Shown: positions 1-7,649, counted from the first letter of the stretch. The stretch: 20,526 nucleotides of DNA from Streptococcus mitis (GCF_009496285.1 NZ_WIJK01000029.1:1-20526); one strand, 5' to 3'. The notes: generated from the letters alone by a model not told the origin. A program made the numbers and translations.

Positions 1-79
1 GATAGAGAATATCCCTTTTTATTTTGTTCTAAATTCGATTTTTGAATGGAATATCAGATGATGAGACAAAATATTTTTG

Positions 80-118
80 AAAACAGAAAAAGACAAACAC
101 CAAAAATGACGTTTGTCT
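80..118 (-). terminator. Rho-independent terminator after the truncated pgi
   Basis: On the minus strand an 8-bp perfect stem (plus-strand positions 91-98 pairing with 111-118) with a 12-nt loop is followed by a T-rich run (TTTTTCTGTTTT). It lies about 40 bp past the stop codon of the pgi fragment and is probably the original terminator of the native pgi. Confidence 0.7.
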
Positions 119-126
119 TCGTTCTG

Positions 127-150
127 AGAGTGGAAAACCACTCTTTTTTA
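127..150 (+). terminator. Hairpin with T-run, plus-strand terminator
   Basis: AGAGTGG / CCACTCT (127-133 and 138-144) with an AAAA loop, directly followed on the plus strand by TTTTTATT. It has canonical intrinsic-terminator form for plus-strand transcription, although no plus-strand gene is visible upstream in the window. On the minus strand it forms the first hairpin after the pgi fragment but lacks a U-tract there. Confidence 0.5.
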
Positions 151-155
151 TTCTA

Positions 156-631
156 TTATAGACGAGCGTTGAGTTCTTTGCTCAATTCTTCAAATCCTGG
201 TTTACCAAGAAGGGCAAACATGTTACGTTTGTAGGCTTCAACACCTGGTTGGTCAAATGGGTTGATGGCATTCAAGTAACCTGAAAGGGCAATTGCCAAT
301 TCGAAGAAGTAGATCGTGTAACCAAGAGTGAAGGCATCTTGCTCAGGAAGAGTCACGTACATGTTTGGCACGTCACCATCTGTGTGGGCAAGAAGAACAC
401 CATCAGTAGCTTTTTTGTTTACAAAGTCAACGTCTTTTCCTTGAAGGTAACCAAGTCCATCAAGATCTTCTTCCAAAGTAGGGATGATCACGTTCTTACG
501 AGGTTTGTCAACGCGGACAACTGTTTCAAACATGATACGAGTTCCTTCTTGGATAAATTGACCCAATGAGTGCAAGTCTGTTGAGAAGTTAGCTGAAGTT
601 GGGTAGATACCTTTTTGGTCTTTCCCTTCTG
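156..631 (-). pseudogene. pgi: Truncated glucose-6-phosphate isomerase (C-terminal 157 codons)
   Basis: This is the 3' end of a second pgi. The frame is open from codon GAA at 629 to the TAA stop at 156 and aligns without gaps to the last 157 residues of the intact Pgi at 6204-7553, with 12 substitutions. Homology stops at 631: the next codon upstream is a mismatch and then a stop. There is no start codon or ribosome site at the break; the first Met in frame is internal (575). The fragment keeps the region of the catalytic His (in DLHSLGQ) and the C-terminal Lys region, but lacks the whole SIS sugar-phosphate-binding part, including KSGTTTEP, so it cannot be an active isomerase. Its own terminator is still downstream. 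It is read here as the remnant of the native pgi after recombination. From memory its residues (for example TLEEDLDG and [10 protein letters not shown]) resemble Mitis-group Pgi more than the full-length copy does. Confidence 0.93.
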
Positions 632-828
632 TTCAAGCACCCCTTGTGGATGCATCTGCTGGAAATTCCCTTACACTGACTGGCTAGTTTGATTGACTTG
701 CCAATCAACCACTGCGTCATCTATTTTTTCTAATTTAGACCGAGAAGCCTGGACTTTTTGTCCAGGCTCTGAATCAATTTTTTAGACTTTTATTTTTCTA
801 AGTTGCTTGATTTGAAATTTTATTATGG
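632..828. other. Gene-free junction between pgi scar and sorbitol operon
   Basis: These 197 bp have no recognised gene. Starting at 632 the sequence shares nothing with pgi. The minus strand contains a 36-codon stop-to-stop reading frame (783-676) with protein-like composition but no start codon, and a 9-bp hairpin at 746-768. I see no insertion-sequence ends or flanking duplication. It may be donor sequence that lay downstream of srlB. Confidence 0.5.
746..768 (-). repeat. 9-bp inverted repeat downstream of srlB
   Basis: AGCCTGGAC (746-754) and GTCCAGGCT (760-768) pair perfectly around a TTTTT loop. It lies about 60 bp past the srlB stop and could end the sorbitol operon mRNA. However, the minus-strand sequence after the stem (TCTCGG) has no U-tract, so it is not a good intrinsic terminator. 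It could instead be an mRNA-stabilising 3' hairpin. Confidence 0.45.
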
Positions 829-1200
829 TCAAGCAGTTTCAAAAATCTGAATAGTAGAACCTTTCTCAATTACTACCGCTTGCTCTGCTACAACATGGAG
901 TGTACCAGGAAGGCTCCCCTCTTTTGAACCATCAAAAGAAATCGTGATATGTCCCAGTCCAGTTAAATTTTTTTCTACTACATTTCCTACGGAACTAATC
1001 GAATATTCCTGATTATCTACCACCAGCTTGCCACCTTCTAGTATTGAACCTAGCAGATTTTTGTTATCAATCTTAAAACAATACTCTGATAAATCTTCTG
1101 GTGCTTCTTCTCCAAATAAAATGAGCATATTGGCATCTTGAATCATATTCTGAGCTTCAGACCCTACTTGAATTACTTTAGTTTCAAAAATTTTCTTCAT
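829..1200 (-). CDS. srlB: PTS glucitol/sorbitol-specific EIIA component
   Basis: The EIIA domain of the glucitol (Gut) PTS family takes phosphate from HPr and passes it to the EIIB domain carried on SrlE; it is cytoplasmic. From MKKIFET the product is 123 residues, the same length as I recall for E. coli SrlB, with shared patterns such as EEYCF-like (SEYCFK), GLGHITISFDG and PGTLHVV. His84 (in GLGHIT) and His102 (in TLHVV) are conserved candidates; which one is phosphorylated is not settled from sequence. I chose 1200 because it fits the family N-terminus. An ATG at 1215, five codons upstream, has the better ribosome site (AGAGAAAG) and may be used instead. It is the last gene of the operon, separated from srlE by 82-97 bp holding a hairpin. 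Confidence 0.9.
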   Translation of the reverse strand: MKKIFETKVIQVGSEAQNMIQDANMLILFGEEAPEDLSEYCFKIDNKNLLGSILEGGKLVVDNQEYSISSVGNVVEKNLTGLGHITISFDGSKEGSLPGTLHVVAEQAVVIEKGSTIQIFETA

Positions 1201-1233
1201 CTGATTTCTATTCATACTTTCTCTAATTTGTCA

Positions 1234-1259
1234 TAAACTTAGGCTTATAGATAAGTTTA
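1234..1259 (-). repeat. Intercistronic stem-loop between srlE and srlB
   Basis: TAAACTTA (1234-1241) and TAAGTTTA (1252-1259) form an 8-bp perfect inverted repeat with a 10-nt loop. It sits in the only sizeable gap inside the sorbitol operon, just upstream of the srlB ribosome site. There is no U-tract, so it is not a terminator. RNA processing, stability control or a protein site are possible. Confidence 0.45.
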
Positions 1260-1297
1260 ACATAATAGTTCTCTGTTTTCAGGCATCTATCAAAGGT

Positions 1298-2278
1298 CTA
1301 CTGATAAAGACCAATACTAGCTATCCAAGCAACTAGCACTCGCGGAACACCATTGAGAAAGCGTGAATAAAGTACCGAAGGGACACCAACCTCAACTGTT
1401 TCAGCCTTGGCTTCAGATAGGCCGAGTGCTACAGGAATGAAATCACAACCGTTTTGAGTGTTGATAGCAAATAAAGCTGGCAGAGCCATTTGGGGCGGAA
1501 TAGTCCCTTTTCCGATTTCGACTCCAATTAAAGTTCCAATAATCTGACTAATAACAGCTCCGGGACCTAACAAAGGAGATAGGAATGGTAAGGAACAGAT
1601 AAAGCCAATTAAAACGAGTCCCCAGATGTTCCCCGCTAGGGGAACCATTAATTTTGCCAGCCAATTTCCAACACCAGATCCTTGAATAACCCCAATCAGC
1701 AAGGAAACAAAGGCCATGAAAGGAATGATCGTGTTGAGCATTGTTTGGATGGCTTCACGAGCAGCCTGGTTGAAAGTCGCAACGACCTTCCCAGCGCCCA
1801 TCCCAATTCTTGCTACAATACTTGTTTCAGCTTTTTGCTCTGTAATTTTTTTACTAGTATCGTAAGTTGGCTTTTCTGTTACCACAGTTGTCGCTTTTTC
1901 GTCTTCATTAGCAGCAGAAATTTGATTAAGGCCAACTGCTGACACATAGATTTCCTCGGTTATATATTGAGCTAGAGGCCCACTTTTCCCTGTAGCTACA
2001 ATATTTATTGTAGGGATCCCCTTTTTAGGATAAATACCACAGCGAAGAGTACCGCCACAATCCACGATTGCTAAAGCAATTTCCTCATCTGGGATAGAAG
2101 TTTTAAACCCATTAACAGCTTCCATACCGGTCAAATCAGCAATTTTATCTACAATATCTGGCTTTTCTCCTCCGCCAGTGATATAGATGAATTTATGCTT
2201 AGCTTCACTAGGTGTAATGACCAAAGGTCCTCCGAAACCGCCATTTCCTTTAACAACTTTTATACTCTTATATGACAT
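1298..2278 (-). CDS. srlE: PTS glucitol/sorbitol-specific EIIBC component
   Basis: It carries the phospho-transfer EIIB domain and the second membrane part (EIIC2) of the sorbitol permease. From the ATG at 2278 the protein is 326 residues. Residues 1 to about 115 are EIIB, with a glycine-rich start (GNGGFGGPL) and [18 protein letters not shown]. Cys74 is the probable phosphocysteine, with Cys80 nearby. A charged linker (about 120-160) leads to four or five hydrophobic segments (about 180-326), including [15 protein letters not shown] and a loop [15 protein letters not shown]. The split of EIIC over SrlA and SrlE is the normal Gut-family arrangement. A TTG eight codons upstream overlaps srlA and was rejected: the ATG fits the family N-terminus and has GAAAGAGTG upstream. 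It begins 16 bp after srlA. Confidence 0.93.
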   Translation of the reverse strand: MSYKSIKVVKGNGGFGGPLVITPSEAKHKFIYITGGGEKPDIVDKIADLTGMEAVNGFKTSIPDEEIALAIVDCGGTLRCGIYPKKGIPTINIVATGKSGPLAQYITEEIYVSAVGLNQISAANEDEKATTVVTEKPTYDTSKKITEQKAETSIVARIGMGAGKVVATFNQAAREAIQTMLNTIIPFMAFVSLLIGVIQGSGVGNWLAKLMVPLAGNIWGLVLIGFICSLPFLSPLLGPGAVISQIIGTLIGVEIGKGTIPPQMALPALFAINTQNGCDFIPVALGLSEAKAETVEVGVPSVLYSRFLNGVPRVLVAWIASIGLYQ

Positions 2279-2294
2279 AATTTCACTCTTTCTA

Positions 2295-2837
2295 TCAATC
2301 AAATGTTTTACTCAAGGTAACACCTTGCTGTTTTGCTACATAAGCAGTTGTAAAATCGGTCACCCAACCGCCTACAAAGTTCATGACAAGCCCAACAAGC
2401 ATGTAACGAATGGCTAAGTCCATTTGACTTAAACCTAAAGTTTGAATTCCTGTTGCAATTCCCATCCATACAAACAATTCCCCAGGATTGATATGCGGAA
2501 ATACACCATTTGAAGTGTGGCAGAACTGCATCTGAGCTGCTACAAAACTAGGTTTATAATATTCTGGTAAGAAACGTCCCATACTGATTGCCATCGGATT
2601 CCCCAGCATAAAGGCTGAAATGAAAGGTAAAATCATATACCGGCTAACAGGATTTTTGGCAGAAATCTTAGCCAGGGAATTGACCTTCTCTTCTCCCAAG
2701 AAAGCGATAAGGGTATTCATTGCAATCAATAGCATTAAGACAAGCGGTACAATATTTGTCATCCAGCTAATAAAGGTTTCTCCACCTAATTGGAAGAGTT
2801 TCATAAAACTCTCTGCAAAATTTGTAATGTGATTCAT
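2295..2837 (-). CDS. srlA: PTS glucitol/sorbitol-specific EIIC component (EIIC2-family, SrlA)
   Basis: A membrane protein of 180 residues (E. coli SrlA is about 187) forming part of the sorbitol channel together with the C domain of SrlE. Hydrophobic helices are visible at about 23-46, 68-85 and 130-160. Family-like stretches are [17 protein letters not shown] and [19 protein letters not shown]. Its ATG overlaps the srlM stop in an ATGA arrangement (2834-2837), so translation is probably coupled. Its ribosome site is GGGAG inside the end of srlM. It shares an operon with srlE and srlB, and together they give a complete Gut-type PTS. Confidence 0.93.
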   Translation of the reverse strand: MNHITNFAESFMKLFQLGGETFISWMTNIVPLVLMLLIAMNTLIAFLGEEKVNSLAKISAKNPVSRYMILPFISAFMLGNPMAISMGRFLPEYYKPSFVAAQMQFCHTSNGVFPHINPGELFVWMGIATGIQTLGLSQMDLAIRYMLVGLVMNFVGGWVTDFTTAYVAKQQGVTLSKTFD

Positions 2838-3331
2838 AAGGAACTCCCTTTCTTATTTTTTTTAAATAACTGTTTAATAGATAATTGTAAGTAATTCGCA
2901 TAAAAGCCGAATCCCAGAAAAGAATCAGATGAACTTGTCTCTTTCTCAATACCTGCCTCATGCCAAAGATAGACTTTTCTAGCATCTTCTATGGCTGATT
3001 GCATCAACTTATTTTCTTTTCTCACAAGAGGATTATACTTGTCAAAATAATGGATGTCTTCTCCAACATAATCGTCCATATTTTGAAAACGTGCTAAGAT
3101 TGTGACTCCTTGCATTTTGCTAGCTTTAAGAACCCGACCGTTTTCATCAACCGCGAACATGACAATCGTACCGGATTTGATTCTTCCGGACTTCCTGCCA
3201 ATCGCTACGCGCCCCAGTCTTCGGAGCATCGTATAGGTCTTATTGAAGTCTTTGAGTTGCTGCCAGCCGAGGAACATTTGAAATATATAAGCTGCCATGA
3301 TAAATACAGCGAAAATTATTAGCGAATTCAT
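2834..3331 (-). CDS. srlM: Glucitol operon activator, SrlM/GutM family
   Basis: A 165-residue protein with a single N-terminal membrane helix (about 3-21) followed by a cytoplasmic part with RLGRVAIGRKSGRIKSG and MQGVTILARFQNMDD, which match the pattern of GutM (about 119 residues in E. coli). The present protein has a longer, charged C-terminus. GutM is known as an accessory activator of glucitol operons; how it works is unclear, and its membrane helix suggests it links the permease to the PRD regulator. Its start overlaps the regulator's stop by one base (TAATG) and has a strong AAAGGAG site, so the two are probably coupled. Confidence 0.88.
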   Translation of the reverse strand: MNSLIIFAVFIMAAYIFQMFLGWQQLKDFNKTYTMLRRLGRVAIGRKSGRIKSGTIVMFAVDENGRVLKASKMQGVTILARFQNMDDYVGEDIHYFDKYNPLVRKENKLMQSAIEDARKVYLWHEAGIEKETSSSDSFLGFGFYANYLQLSIKQLFKKNKKGSSL

Positions 3332-5196
3332 TAAAATACTCCTTTGCTCTTAGAAAATGATAGAAACTCTGTCTCTGTTTCTACAGCCCTCAATGCTTCT
3401 TTTAGAGAAGGCTCTCCTGCAATTCGAAAAATGTCGTCATACAATTCCAGCAATTCACTCTCCATTTTGCTTTCAATTTCTGAGGGAATGGCGACTAGAA
3501 AGATAAATTCAATCCAATCATCTCCTTTTTGATAGGGCTCTTCTAGCTTTCCAAACATTAAAATAGTCTTTGCATAACCCTGGTTAATTGTATGGGGGAA
3601 GGCAATTCCTCCACCAAAAATGGTTGATTGTTTTTTATCCCTATCAATTATCCGATTTCTAAAACCTTCATCAATCATCTGAAGTTTCTCTAACTCTGCA
3701 ACCATATTTAGCAAGTATTGCTGATAGGTTTTTTGGGGACTCAACCGAAGAAAACGTAAGCTGACTGTTTCTAGATTTTTTTGATGAAAAGCATTGGCCC
3801 TCTGCCATTCTTCCTGCAGCCATTGATCATCAAAAAGATGATTAACTTGAATGACTGGAGATTTAGAATCTTTATATTTTAGAGGAACTGTCGTAAAAAT
3901 CGCGAAATAGTCCTGATTCAAATCCAGATTAAAATCCTCTTCAGAATACTGAGTAATGTCTACATCATTTCCAAGGATTCGTCTGAGTTGCTGAATAATC
4001 ATCGCAGCAGTTCCTCTTCCTGTTGTGCAAACTACAGCTATCTGCTTGCGAGAACCATTTACAACAGAGTTTTGCTTTCTTAAAATCATTTCAAAATACA
4101 AAGCCAGATATCCGATTTCAGATAATTCCAATTCAGAACCAAAAATTGCAGATAGTTCTTCTCCAGCAATTTTCGCCATTTCAAAAGCAAAAGGATATTG
4201 AGTTTGAACCTCGCCATGGAATATATCATTAGCTTGCACATGGAAAATCAGTCGATTGATTAAGGGGCCTAGATGAGACTTGATTTCTTCAAATAATTCT
4301 TCATCATCAAAGTTAACCAACATTGTTTCTTTGACTTTCTTGACAATCCCTTGAAAAATGTTTGCAAGCTGTTCAGATTGATAAGACGGCTTGCTTAAAG
4401 TGTCAATAAAACGGATATTAAACGGAAAACATAAAAAGTCTATCTCAAACTGACTGAGGGAAATCTTATAAGTCATCTCAATATGATAGATTAATTTTTC
4501 AACCAAAGGTGTCTCTGTTAAATCATTCCTATAGTAAGGAATAGGGCAACTCAACACCCTAAATGCATGAATACGCTCCACCATAATTGAAATGGTCTTT
4601 CGAAGGAGTTCCTTTGTTTCTTTCGGGATTTTATACTCCTGGAGTAGCGTCTCCAGAAAAGAAGATGTTGCCTCGGTGAGTGTCCTTCCTTCAAAGTAAG
4701 GGGCCACTTGGTGAATATAGAGCAAGCGCAAATTCAGCTCGTCCCCCAAGACCTCCAGCCCACGGTTGGGCTTTCCTGAAATAGTGATAGAGTAACTCTC
4801 TGCCAAAGATTTTACTTGTTTTAAATCCTTATTAAGGGTACTTCTACTAACACCTGCTTCCTCAGCCAAGTCGTCAATAAGAAGAGGGGAGTTTGACTTA
4901 ATTAAACGTTTTAGTAAATAGGCAATTCTTTTACTGGAAGAATTGAAGTCACTCTCCTGTTTTAAACTACCAGATAAAATCCTTTCCAACTCTGTATAGT
5001 CATACACTTCTAACATTAACTTATCATCTTGTGAGATAATCTGGATATTAGGAGCCAAAACATCATTTAATTGTTGGATACTCTTTTGCAAGGTTTGCAT
5101 ACTAATATCCAGCTCTGAGCGCATATCTACCAAGGAATAAGTTGGCTGTGAGACCATTTTTTCTAAAATGTTATACCATCGATTTACTAAGGTCAA
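3331..5196 (-). CDS. srlR: PRD-domain transcriptional regulator of the sorbitol operon
   Basis: A 621-residue multidomain PTS-controlled regulator of the MtlR/LicR type. Order: HTH at about 15-50; second (Mga/BglG-type) HTH at about 90-140 with LAEEAGVSRSTLNKDL; PRD1 about 190-290; PRD2 about 300-375, with His308 before GPLINRLIFH; EIIB-like domain about 384-470 with the phosphocysteine loop VVCTTGRGTAA (Cys390); EIIA (Mtl/Fru type) about 475-621 with FGGGIAFPHT (His535). In this family phosphorylation by HPr on the PRDs and by the cognate PTS on EIIA/EIIB sets DNA binding, so it should activate the operon when sorbitol is taken up. The start is TTG at 5196, 23 bp after srlD, chosen because AAGGTGAGGA precedes it and the first HTH is then complete. 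A later ATG would cut into that HTH. Confidence 0.92.
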   Translation of the reverse strand: MTLVNRWYNILEKMVSQPTYSLVDMRSELDISMQTLQKSIQQLNDVLAPNIQIISQDDKLMLEVYDYTELERILSGSLKQESDFNSSSKRIAYLLKRLIKSNSPLLIDDLAEEAGVSRSTLNKDLKQVKSLAESYSITISGKPNRGLEVLGDELNLRLLYIHQVAPYFEGRTLTEATSSFLETLLQEYKIPKETKELLRKTISIMVERIHAFRVLSCPIPYYRNDLTETPLVEKLIYHIEMTYKISLSQFEIDFLCFPFNIRFIDTLSKPSYQSEQLANIFQGIVKKVKETMLVNFDDEELFEEIKSHLGPLINRLIFHVQANDIFHGEVQTQYPFAFEMAKIAGEELSAIFGSELELSEIGYLALYFEMILRKQNSVVNGSRKQIAVVCTTGRGTAAMIIQQLRRILGNDVDITQYSEEDFNLDLNQDYFAIFTTVPLKYKDSKSPVIQVNHLFDDQWLQEEWQRANAFHQKNLETVSLRFLRLSPQKTYQQYLLNMVAELEKLQMIDEGFRNRIIDRDKKQSTIFGGGIAFPHTINQGYAKTILMFGKLEEPYQKGDDWIEFIFLVAIPSEIESKMESELLELYDDIFRIAGEPSLKEALRAVETETEFLSFSKSKGVF

Positions 5197-5219
5197 TTCT
5201 CTTCCTCACCTTCATTTTT

Positions 5220-6020
5220 TTAACCGCGAGTTTTCCCTCCAGCAATATTTGTAGTGACTCCAGTTATATAGCTAGAACGGTCTGAAATATAGAATGCTAC
5301 AAGATCAGCTACTTCCCGTAGTTTACCACTTCGTCCCAAAGGAGTTGTTGAAGTTGAAGCATAACCAGCTCGAATATCTTCTACCGTCTTTCCACGGGTA
5401 TAAGCAAGAGCTTCCTCATAAGAAAGAGTTCGAAGTCCCGTAGCTTCCATAATTCCTGGAGCAATTCCAACCACACGTACACCATGCTTACCCAGCTCTT
5501 TCGCCCATGAACGAGTGTAACTATAGACTGCTGCTTTTGTTGCAGCATAGGCACTTTGTCCTTCAGAACCTTCCAAGCCTGCTTCTGAAGCCATGTTCAC
5601 AATTACACCTTTTCCATTTTTCACTAAAATACGTCCTACTGCCTGACTAACCAAATACAAACCTTTTTGATTAATCATTGTTACTTTTTCAAACGTTTCA
5701 TCGTCTAACTCGTAAGGACCTTTAGGATTTTCTGCATCAATTAATAATCTGGGAACATTAATCCCTGCATTATTGACTACCGCATCAATATTGCCAAATC
5801 TTTCAACTATTTTGGCAACACCCTCTTCTACTTCAGAGCGAGAAGTTACATCAACTTTTACAAATAATAGATTCGGGTGACGCAAATCGTTGTCGCTAAG
5901 ATCAAAATTCGCTACATTGACTCCTAATTCCAGCAATTCTTCAACGATTGCCTTACCGATCCCAGATGACGCGCCAGTCACAAGAACTGTTTTGCCTTTT
6001 ATGTTTAACCAATCATTCAT
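5220..6020 (-). CDS. srlD: Sorbitol-6-phosphate 2-dehydrogenase (SDR family)
   Basis: It oxidises sorbitol-6-phosphate to fructose-6-phosphate with NAD+, delivering the product to glycolysis. From ATG 6020 (GAGAGG ribosome site) it is 266 residues, typical of a classical short-chain dehydrogenase. TGASSGIG (15-22) binds the cofactor and Asp40 (NFDLSD) fits NAD preference. NNAG is at 83-86, and the tetrad is Asn117, Ser145, Tyr158 and Lys162 (YAATK). The C-terminus GGKTRG and the stretch EAGLEGSEGQSAYA look very close to the streptococcal sorbitol enzyme as I remember it. It is the first gene of the operon, with its own promoter. An ATG five codons upstream (6035) lacks a good ribosome site. 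Confidence 0.93.
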   Translation of the reverse strand: MNDWLNIKGKTVLVTGASSGIGKAIVEELLELGVNVANFDLSDNDLRHPNLLFVKVDVTSRSEVEEGVAKIVERFGNIDAVVNNAGINVPRLLIDAENPKGPYELDDETFEKVTMINQKGLYLVSQAVGRILVKNGKGVIVNMASEAGLEGSEGQSAYAATKAAVYSYTRSWAKELGKHGVRVVGIAPGIMEATGLRTLSYEEALAYTRGKTVEDIRAGYASTSTTPLGRSGKLREVADLVAFYISDRSSYITGVTTNIAGGKTRG

Positions 6021-6052
6021 TTTGATACCTCTCAAATTTTATTTACAAGGCA

Positions 6053-6087
6053 ATTATACAGCGCTTTCATAAAAGAATTAAGACACT
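6053..6087 (-). promoter_or_regulatory. Sorbitol operon promoter with overlapping cre-like site
   Basis: On the minus strand a perfect -10 TATAAT lies at 6058-6053, about 33 bp before srlD. The best -35 at 17-bp spacing is poor (TTAATT), as expected for an activated promoter. Overlapping the upstream half of the -10 is TGAAAGCGCTGTAT (6069-6056), which fits the CcpA cre consensus TGWAANCGNTNWCA except for the last two bases. Confidence 0.6.
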
Positions 6088-6099
6088 CTTTTTTACACT
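6083..6099 (-). promoter_or_regulatory. ACACT direct repeats upstream of the srl promoter
   Basis: On the plus strand ACACTcttttttACACT places two identical pentamers 12 bp apart (6083-6087 and 6095-6099), a little over one helical turn, just upstream of the weak -35. It is a candidate site for the PRD activator; this is inference from position and spacing only. Confidence 0.3.
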
Positions 6100-6136
6100 T
6101 TTAAAAAAAATAATAAACTAATTAAGAGGCTTGTAC

Positions 6137-6170
6137 TAAAAATCCACAAGAAATGAACTTGTGGATCTTT
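6137..6170 (-). terminator. Terminator of full-length pgi
   Basis: ATCCACAAG (6142-6150) and CTTGTGGAT (6158-6166) form a 9-bp stem with a 7-nt loop. Minus-strand transcripts leaving pgi end in TTTTT, and the plus-strand side also has a T-run, so it may work both ways. It separates pgi from the sorbitol operon. Confidence 0.8.
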
Positions 6171-6203
6171 TTATATTCTAAATGAACTCAAAGCATATGA
6201 GAA

Positions 6204-7553
6204 TCAAAGGCGTGCATTCAACTCAGCACCCAGCTCTTCAAAGCCTGGTTTCCCAAGAAGAGCAAACATGTTTTTCTTATAAGCTTCAACTCCAGGCTGG
6301 TCAAATGGATTGATACCATTCAGGTAGCCAGAAAGAGCAATAGCCAACTCAAAGAAGTAAATAGTGTAGCCCAAAGTGAACTCATCTTGCTCAGGCAGTG
6401 TCACAAACATATTTGGAACTCCACCATCAGTGTGTGCTAACAGCACTCCATCTGTAGCTTTTTTATTGACAAAGTCAACATCTTTTCCTTGCAAGTAGCC
6501 AAGACCGTCCAAGTCTTCTGCCAATTCAGGAATCAGCACATTTTTGCGAGGTTTATCTACACGGATAACTGTTTCAAAGAGGATACGGGTACCTTCCTGG
6601 ATAAATTGTCCCAGAGAGTGCAAGTCTGTTGAGAAGTTAGCTGAAGTTGGATAAATCCCTTTTTGGTCTTTCCCTTCTGACTCACCAGCCAGTTGCTTCC
6701 ACCACTCAGAGAAGTATTGCAGAGATGGTTCATAGTTAGCTAGAACTTCTGTCAGATAACCTTTACGGTACAAGATATTGCGTACAACTGCATATTGATA
6801 TGCTTCATTTTCAGCCAACTTATCAGAAGCATAAGCCTTGCGAGCAGCATTTGCTCCTTCCATTAACTTGCTGATATCAGCTCCTGCAGCTGCGATTGGC
6901 AAGAGCCCCACTGCTGTCAATACTGTAAAACGACCACCTACACTATCAGGCACTACAAAAGTATCCCAGCCATTAGCATCTGCTTCAACCTTAACTGCAC
7001 CTTTAGCGCGGTCTGTAGTTGCGTAGATACGTTGGTTAGCTTCTTCTTGACCGTACTTCTTAACCAAGAGTTCTTTGAAGACACGGAAAGCAATAGCCGG
7101 TTCAGTTGTTGTACCTGATTTAGAAATCACGTTTACTGAGAAATCTTTGTCTGATACATAGTCTACCAAATCAGCCAAATAGCTTGAAGAGATAGAGTTT
7201 CCAGCATAGAGGATCTGAGGTGCCTTGCGTTCTTCCTTTCTTTGCAAGTTTACAAATGAATTATTCAAGAAATCAATAGCTGCACGAGCTCCTAAATAGG
7301 AACCACCAATACCGATTACGATCAATACCTCACTATCAGATTGGATTTTAGCAGCAGCCTTTTGAATACGAGCAAATTCATCTTTGTCATATTCTTCAGG
7401 TAAGTTCAACCAGCCAGTCATTTCTGCCCCAGGACCTGTACCATTTCGCAGAGCAGAATCTGCTACAGTCACTTGAGGCTGCATATAATCTAGTTCATGT
7501 GGTGCAACAAATTTATCTAATACTTTTGAATAATCAAATTTAATATGTGACAT
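6204..7553 (-). CDS. pgi: Glucose-6-phosphate isomerase
   Basis: It interconverts glucose-6-phosphate and fructose-6-phosphate in the cytoplasm. The protein has 449 residues, the length I recall for streptococcal Pgi, starting at ATG 7553 behind a consensus GGAGG. Visible features are [14 protein letters not shown] (first SIS half), [15 protein letters not shown] (phosphate loop), catalytic Glu near 291 (AGESEGK), His312 (DLHSLGQ) and the C-terminal Lys in VEAYKKNMF. An open frame continues upstream to 7643, but it passes through the promoter and was not used. The gene has its own promoter and terminator. It differs from the truncated copy at 156-631 at 12 of 157 residues. From memory its N-terminal half is also unlike the pneumococcal protein, which suggests a different streptococcal source. 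Confidence 0.97.
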   Translation of the reverse strand: MSHIKFDYSKVLDKFVAPHELDYMQPQVTVADSALRNGTGPGAEMTGWLNLPEEYDKDEFARIQKAAAKIQSDSEVLIVIGIGGSYLGARAAIDFLNNSFVNLQRKEERKAPQILYAGNSISSSYLADLVDYVSDKDFSVNVISKSGTTTEPAIAFRVFKELLVKKYGQEEANQRIYATTDRAKGAVKVEADANGWDTFVVPDSVGGRFTVLTAVGLLPIAAAGADISKLMEGANAARKAYASDKLAENEAYQYAVVRNILYRKGYLTEVLANYEPSLQYFSEWWKQLAGESEGKDQKGIYPTSANFSTDLHSLGQFIQEGTRILFETVIRVDKPRKNVLIPELAEDLDGLGYLQGKDVDFVNKKATDGVLLAHTDGGVPNMFVTLPEQDEFTLGYTIYFFELAIALSGYLNGINPFDQPGVEAYKKNMFALLGKPGFEELGAELNARL

Positions 7554-7581
7554 AATATTCCTCCAAAATTTCTTCTCTTCT

Positions 7582-7610
7582 ATCATAACCCTTACCTTAG
7601 ATTTTTTCAA
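7582..7610 (-). promoter_or_regulatory. pgi promoter
   Basis: On the minus strand TTGAAA (7610-7605), a 17-bp spacer and TATGAT (7587-7582) form a good sigma-A promoter about 28 bp before the pgi ATG. The leader would be about 22 nt and hold the GGAGG site. Confidence 0.7.
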
Positions 7611-7649
7611 GTTTTTATACTGAATTTTTCCAAATTTTATCATAATTTA

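Noticed and set aside
632..828. Insertion-sequence remnant at the pgi junction
   Set aside because: I found no terminal inverted repeats, transposase motif or target duplication; homologous recombination explains the structure better.
803..835. TGCTTGA/TCAAGCA inverted repeat at the srlB stop
   Set aside because: The 7-bp arms are about 18-19 bases apart with no U-tract, so it is too weak to call a terminator.
7554..7643. Thirty-codon N-terminal extension of pgi
   Set aside because: The extension crosses a good promoter (7582-7610), whereas ATG 7553 has a consensus GGAGG and gives the normal family length.
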